From NCBI GenBank assembly GCA_903930745.1, contig CAIYZX010000072.1, positions 1 to 8,668 on the forward strand: DNA of 8,668 nucleotides, written 5' to 3'. Positions 5,029 to 8,668 of the stretch are shown here, piece by piece (position 1 is the first letter of the stretch; each line of letters starts with the position of its first letter). This DNA comes from an uncultured Chloroflexota bacterium. Lineage in GTDB: Bacteria > Chloroflexota > Limnocylindria > Limnocylindrales > CSP1-4. Below the pieces are notes generated by a model. The model was given only the letters and a program-made list of their open reading frames with translations. It was not told the origin of the DNA and ran no database searches. Both the position numbers and the translations under genes were made by a program.

Positions 5029-6736
5029 TCACGGTCCCGGTGCCGGGTCCGTCGCTCGCCGCCTCGATCCGGCCCCCGTGGAGCTCCACGATGTCGCGCG
5101 AGAGGGCAAGCCCCAGGCCCAGGTGACCGGCACCGCGATCATCGGGGCCCGTGAACCCTCGCCGGAACCGCTCGAAGACGTGCGGCAGGAAGCCCGGAGC
5201 AATGCCGCTCCCGTGATCCTCCACGCGCAGGATCACGCCACCACCGGCCCCATCCGCCATGTTCGCCACCAGCGTCACCGTGACCACGGTGCCGGCGGGC
5301 GAATGGCGGATCGCGTTGTCCAGCAGGTTCCGGACCACCTGGCCCAGGCGGTCCGCGTCCACCGGGATCGCCAGGCTCGGGTCCAATGCGGCCTCCAGCC
5401 CAACCCCCGCCTCCTCCGCGGTGGGCGTCAGGCTGTCGATGGCGTCCCCGATCACGGGCGCCACCCGCTGCACCACCCGTCGCACCCCGAGGTTGCCGGA
5501 GATGGCCCGCGATGCGTCCAGCAGCCCTTCCGTGAGGACGCGCTGCGCCTCTGCGTTCCGCTCGATGGCCTCGAGCGCCTCCCGCTCGCGACCCACGGCC
5601 TTGCCGCTCGCCAGGAGCCTGGCCCACAGGAGCACGGCCGCGAGCGGCGTCCGCATCTCGTGCGAGACCATCGCGAGGAAGTCGTCGCGAACCTTGAGCG
5701 CAGCCTCCGCTGCGGCACGCGCCTCCTGCTCCTGGACGAGGAGCCTGGCCTGCTGGGTCTCCATCAGCTTGCGGCGGGTGATGTCGCTGTACACGAGCGC
5801 AACCTGGTTGCCGCGCTCACCCTCCATCTTCGTGGCGTGGAGGTCGAACCAGCGGCCCACCTTGGGGATGTGCTGCTCCCATCGCTCCCCCACGCCGGAC
5901 CTCTGCACCCGGTCCAGGCGCTCCAGGAGCCCTGGATCCAGCGCCCCCAGCAGGTCCAGCGCGCGCCGTCCGGTGGCATCTCGGGCACCGGTCACCAGCT
6001 GTTGGGCGGCGTTGGACTCCACGACAAGGAAGTCAACCGAGCTGCCCGTCTCGTCCCGCAGGAGCTCCACCACGGAGAACCCCTCGTGCATGGAGGCGAA
6101 CAGCGACCGGTAACGTGCCTCGCTGAGCTCGAGTGCGGCTCGGGCCTCGTGCTGGGCAGTGACGTCGAGGACGTTCCCGTCCAGCGCCACCGCCCGGCGC
6201 GGCTCACGGTTGAACGTGGTCTGCGCGGTGACCGCCATCCACCGCTCCTGGCCGCCGGGCAGCCGGACGCGCATCTCGGTGCGCATCGCGCCGTGCCCGG
6301 CCGGGTCCAGCGCGGAGCGGATCTCCCGGAAGACGCGGTCCTGGTCGTCGGCGTGGACCAGGGTGGACATCCACTCGAACGGGCGAGGGCGTGCGTCCGG
6401 TGGCAGCCCGGCCATCGCCAGGAGCCGGGGATCCACCTCCACCTCCACGGTGTCCACGGACCAGTGGAAGGTGAACAGATCGGCTCCAGGCTGGCCCGGC
6501 GCCGGGAGCCGCGTCTGGCGATGCGGGCTCCCGCGCAGACGGACGGGATCCGCCACGGGCACCGGGCGCGGCCCCTGGTCGGCGCCGGTCACGCCGGGGT
6601 CGCCGGTCACGCCGGGGTCGCCGGTCACGCCGGGGTCGCCGGTCACGCCGGGGTCGCCGGTCACGCCGGGGTCGCCGGTCACGCCGGGGTCGCCGGTCAC
6701 GCCGGGGTCGCCGCCTCGCTGCCCGGGATCCGGCAC
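4982..6736 (-). CDS. Soluble histidine kinase with two PAS domains and a collagen-like N-terminal repeat
   Basis: The product is 584 residues from GTG 6736. Residues 9-50 are seven exact copies of GDPGVT. A Pro/Arg-rich linker (51-84) leads to a first PAS domain (about 85-203, with HADDQDRVF and a DGNVLDVT end), a second PAS (about 208-330, ending YSDITRRK), a coil, HisKA with phospho-acceptor H359 in MVSHEMRTPL, and an HATPase with D473-N474 in the N box, DHGSGI (507-512), FERFRRG and HLGLGLAL (538-545). Residues for autophosphorylation are intact. There is no receiver, output domain or membrane helix, so it should be cytosolic and act through an unlinked regulator. The PAS ligand is unknown. 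It begins 16 bases after the channel gene stop on the same strand, so the two are likely co-transcribed. The start is uncertain: GTG 6736 has only a weak GGA about ten bases upstream, and other in-frame GTGs lie within and after the repeat. Confidence 0.88.
   Translation of the reverse strand: MPDPGQRGGDPGVTGDPGVTGDPGVTGDPGVTGDPGVTGDPGVTGDPGVTGADQGPRPVPVADPVRLRGSPHRQTRLPAPGQPGADLFTFHWSVDTVEVEVDPRLLAMAGLPPDARPRPFEWMSTLVHADDQDRVFREIRSALDPAGHGAMRTEMRVRLPGGQERWMAVTAQTTFNREPRRAVALDGNVLDVTAQHEARAALELSEARYRSLFASMHEGFSVVELLRDETGSSVDFLVVESNAAQQLVTGARDATGRRALDLLGALDPGLLERLDRVQRSGVGERWEQHIPKVGRWFDLHATKMEGERGNQVALVYSDITRRKLMETQQARLLVQEQEARAAAEAALKVRDDFLAMVSHEMRTPLAAVLLWARLLASGKAVGREREALEAIERNAEAQRVLTEGLLDASRAISGNLGVRRVVQRVAPVIGDAIDSLTPTAEEAGVGLEAALDPSLAIPVDADRLGQVVRNLLDNAIRHSPAGTVVTVTLVANMADGAGGGVILRVEDHGSGIAPGFLPHVFERFRRGFTGPDDRGAGHLGLGLALSRDIVELHGGRIEAASDGPGTGTVITIHLPAASRRGQSG
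6583..6708 (-). repeat. Seven perfect 18-bp tandem repeats encoding (GDPGVT)x7
   Basis: Seven identical copies of CGCCGGTCACGCCGGGGT (plus-strand phase) run without one mismatch, then break off after a five-base partial copy. In the kinase frame each copy reads Gly-Asp-Pro-Gly-Val-Thr, and since 18 is a multiple of three, copy-number changes keep the frame. The lack of any difference between copies suggests recent expansion by slippage. The array is at the 5' end of the kinase gene, 28 bases inside its assigned start. Confidence 0.97.
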
Positions 6737-6752
6737 CCGCAGCCGGTCCTGC

Positions 6753-8645
6753 TCAGCTCTCGGCGAGGACGACCACGCGATCGCCCGCCGCGAAGGCGCG
6801 ACGCGCGTCGCGGCCCGGGTTCAACACGACGCCGTACGCGGCGCCGGCATCCTGGGCGCTGCTCGCGGACCGCCATCCCAGGGCCACCTCGCCCCGCTGC
6901 TGCGCCGCGGCCTGGAGCGTGGCGAACGACACGTCCGTGCCGGGTGTGACGTAGTCGGCGGCATCGCGCAGGTAGATCTCGGCCCCATCCGCATCAAACA
7001 GATCGCGGAAGACGTCGTCCAGCTCCGGAGTCTCGGCGATCTGCGCCAGGAGCAGCGACAGGACGCGGGAGCTGACCACGAAGTCGTCCGCGCGGCTGAC
7101 CTCGGCCAGCTCGCGGTTCCGCTCGTCCAGCATCTCGGACACGATGGAGAACCGGCTGCCTGCCTGCTGGCCGATGTCGCGGAGATGCAGCAGGGCCAGG
7201 AGGGTTCGGGCATCGGCCATCTCCGGGTCGCGATCGTCCGCTTCGCACAGGACGATGACGTGGTCGAAGGACGGGATGTCCAGCGAGTCCAGCACGGCGC
7301 GGTCCGTGGTGGACTCGACGCGAACCTGGAGGTCCAGGTTGTGGAGCGAGGTCAGGCCGGCTGCCTCGTCCTGCAGCCGCTGGAGCGGGGAGACCGCCAC
7401 CAGGGTGGAGCCGGGTGCGACGTAGCCGTCCAGCTCGCGGACCAGGAGCTCCGCGCGCCGGTTCCACCCCAGGATCAGGGTGCGCTCCGGTGCGGGCTTG
7501 CGCTCCGTGGGGGCCACGATGGCCTGGCTCTCAGCCTGCTCCGGACCCGCGAGGTGGGCAAGACCGTGGTCCTCCGCGAGGACGACGAGCGCGTCGCCGG
7601 CCTCGATCCTCGTCCCCGGCGAGGGGCACAGCTGGGCAGCGCCGTTGCGCACGATGCCGGCCGGGATGCCACCCGCCATGGTGGCGACGACCTCGCCGAA
7701 GGTCTTGCCGAAGGCGTCCGCAACCTGGACCACGTGCAGCTCGTTGCCGGAGAAGTCCAGGATCTCGCCGTAGATGGCGGAGAGGCCGGACTGGCGGCAC
7801 GTCTGGGCGATGATCCGGCTGATGAGGTCGTCCGCGAGCAGGAGATGGACCTCGTCGCCGGCGATCAGCTTGGCGATGTCCACCGAAGCGTGGTCCTTGA
7901 CCTCCGCCACGATCCGGTACGACTCCTTGCGGCGGTCGTTGCGCCCGGTCAGCGCGAGGATGGTCTTGAGGACGTCCACGTCCGGGTCCTCGCCCTCGCT
8001 CTGGAGCACGATGATCGCGCGCGCCTCGTCAGGGTTGGCGATGCGCAGATCGGAGAGCGAGGTGGGGCGGCCGCTGCGGCAGACCACGCGGACCCTCCGT
8101 GACAGCGTCACCCGCTCGCGGATGGCGTCCTCCATCTCCACCCGGTCCTGGTCCGCCATGACCACGATGACCGTCTGGCGCCGGCCCACGCCCGCCTCGA
8201 TGAGCTGGCTGATCACCGGGAAGACCTGCTGGCTCCAGCCCAGGATGAGGACGTGGTCGCGCTCCAGCACGCGGCTGCGGCCCTTGCGGAGGTCGGCGAG
8301 CTTGTCCGAGAGGCCGTTGTTCAGGATGCCGATGAGCGTGGAGATGACGAAGATGCCGCCGAAGGTGACGGCGAGCATGCCGGCCATGAAGGTGGCGGAC
8401 CCGGTGTCGCCGCCCATGGTGCCGCTGTCCAGCGTGCGGAGCAGGGACATCCAGAGGAGCGTGGGGAGCCCCAGGTTCTGGTCGTCGCCGCCCGCCGCAA
8501 CCACGATGACCGTGATGCCCACGATCAATGCGACGGAGACCACGAAGAGCCCCACGATCAGCGCGACGGTGCCGCGCTCCATGAAGCGGTCGAAACGGTA
8601 GCTCAGGCGCTCGCGCCAGCCGGGTGCATCAGGCAGTCGGTCCAT
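6753..8645 (-). CDS. CASTOR/POLLUX-like ion channel with two RCK-type domains
   Basis: The 630-residue protein starts with an amphipathic, arginine-rich segment (RLSYRFDRFMERG), then a membrane helix at 26-50, a pore helix near 60-72, a filter-like loop LDSGTMGGDTG (72-82) and a second membrane helix at 84-108. The loop lacks the K+-channel TVGYG sequence and fits the bacterial relatives of plant CASTOR/POLLUX/DMI1 channels. Two large cytosolic Rossmann-type RCK units follow: one opening DHVLILGWS (G136, about 130-375) and one opening TLILGWNRR (G393, about 388-628). The GW after the strand is typical of this family and differs from the GxGxxG of NAD-binding TrkA. It probably forms a tetramer in the inner membrane and gates cation flow in response to a cytosolic ligand (Ca2+ in the plant relatives); ion and ligand are not known here. 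The start is ATG 8645; GAGG lies 13 bases upstream. The gene lies 16 bases before the PAS kinase gene. Confidence 0.88.
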   Translation of the reverse strand: MDRLPDAPGWRERLSYRFDRFMERGTVALIVGLFVVSVALIVGITVIVVAAGGDDQNLGLPTLLWMSLLRTLDSGTMGGDTGSATFMAGMLAVTFGGIFVISTLIGILNNGLSDKLADLRKGRSRVLERDHVLILGWSQQVFPVISQLIEAGVGRRQTVIVVMADQDRVEMEDAIRERVTLSRRVRVVCRSGRPTSLSDLRIANPDEARAIIVLQSEGEDPDVDVLKTILALTGRNDRRKESYRIVAEVKDHASVDIAKLIAGDEVHLLLADDLISRIIAQTCRQSGLSAIYGEILDFSGNELHVVQVADAFGKTFGEVVATMAGGIPAGIVRNGAAQLCPSPGTRIEAGDALVVLAEDHGLAHLAGPEQAESQAIVAPTERKPAPERTLILGWNRRAELLVRELDGYVAPGSTLVAVSPLQRLQDEAAGLTSLHNLDLQVRVESTTDRAVLDSLDIPSFDHVIVLCEADDRDPEMADARTLLALLHLRDIGQQAGSRFSIVSEMLDERNRELAEVSRADDFVVSSRVLSLLLAQIAETPELDDVFRDLFDADGAEIYLRDAADYVTPGTDVSFATLQAAAQQRGEVALGWRSASSAQDAGAAYGVVLNPGRDARRAFAAGDRVVVLAES

Positions 8646-8668
8646 GCGCGGGATGATGCCTCAGCGCG

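Noticed and set aside
6583..6708. The tandem array considered as a CRISPR or an origin-type iteron array.
   Set aside because: The units are directly adjacent with no spacers, keep the coding frame, and are not beside replication or Cas genes.
4772..6949. A 725-codon open frame on the plus strand opposite the PAS kinase gene.
   Set aside because: It is the antisense of a gene with clear PAS, HisKA and HATPase motifs. Its product is rich in Arg, His and Gly with no domain, and the frame is open because of the high GC content.
6159..8102. A 647-codon open frame on the plus strand opposite the channel gene.
   Set aside because: It runs across the repeat and antisense to the channel, with no recognisable domain and composition typical of a GC-rich shadow frame.

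Overview
The window is about 8.7 kb of very GC-rich, densely coding DNA with GTG as well as ATG starts and strong third-position G/C preference. The set of genes fits a free-living high-GC bacterium, most likely an actinobacterium or a soil Chloroflexota lineage: a secreted actinobacterial-style HNH nuclease, a bacterial CASTOR/POLLUX-like ion channel, FIST-domain signalling and soluble multi-PAS histidine kinases. The taxonomic call is an inference from gene content and composition. No rRNA, tRNA, CRISPR array, transposase or phage gene was seen.

Left part (1-1392, all minus strand). An EthD-like gene runs off the left edge. It overlaps, by one base, the stop codon of a full-length gene of the 'amino acid synthesis' family (DUF1185, Pfam AA_synth), so the pair looks translationally coupled. 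Upstream of them lies a secreted HNH-type nuclease (DUF1524-like) with a clear signal peptide. Its stop codon sits in the loop of a perfect 7-bp inverted repeat.

Middle part (1393-5028, plus strand). A 196-bp divergent intergenic region precedes a two-gene operon: a FIST-domain sensory protein, then, 14 bases later, a soluble hybrid histidine kinase (GAF-like region, PAS, HisKA, HATPase and receiver). FIST proteins next to kinases are a known arrangement, for example the NosP/NahK nitric-oxide sensing pair, so the FIST protein probably regulates the kinase. The ligand cannot be told from sequence.

Right part (4982-8645, minus strand). A channel protein of the CASTOR/POLLUX type (two membrane helices, pore loop, two RCK-like domains) is followed after 16 bases by a soluble histidine kinase with two PAS domains. 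The start of that kinase gene carries seven identical 18-bp tandem repeats coding for (GDPGVT)x7, a perfect Gly-X-Y collagen-like run. The two signalling operons converge, and their coding ends overlap by 47 bp.

The most unusual items are the collagen-like repeat at the head of a cytosolic kinase, the channel-kinase gene pair, and the FIST-hybrid kinase pair. Neither kinase has a DNA-binding response regulator in the window, so the outputs lie elsewhere.
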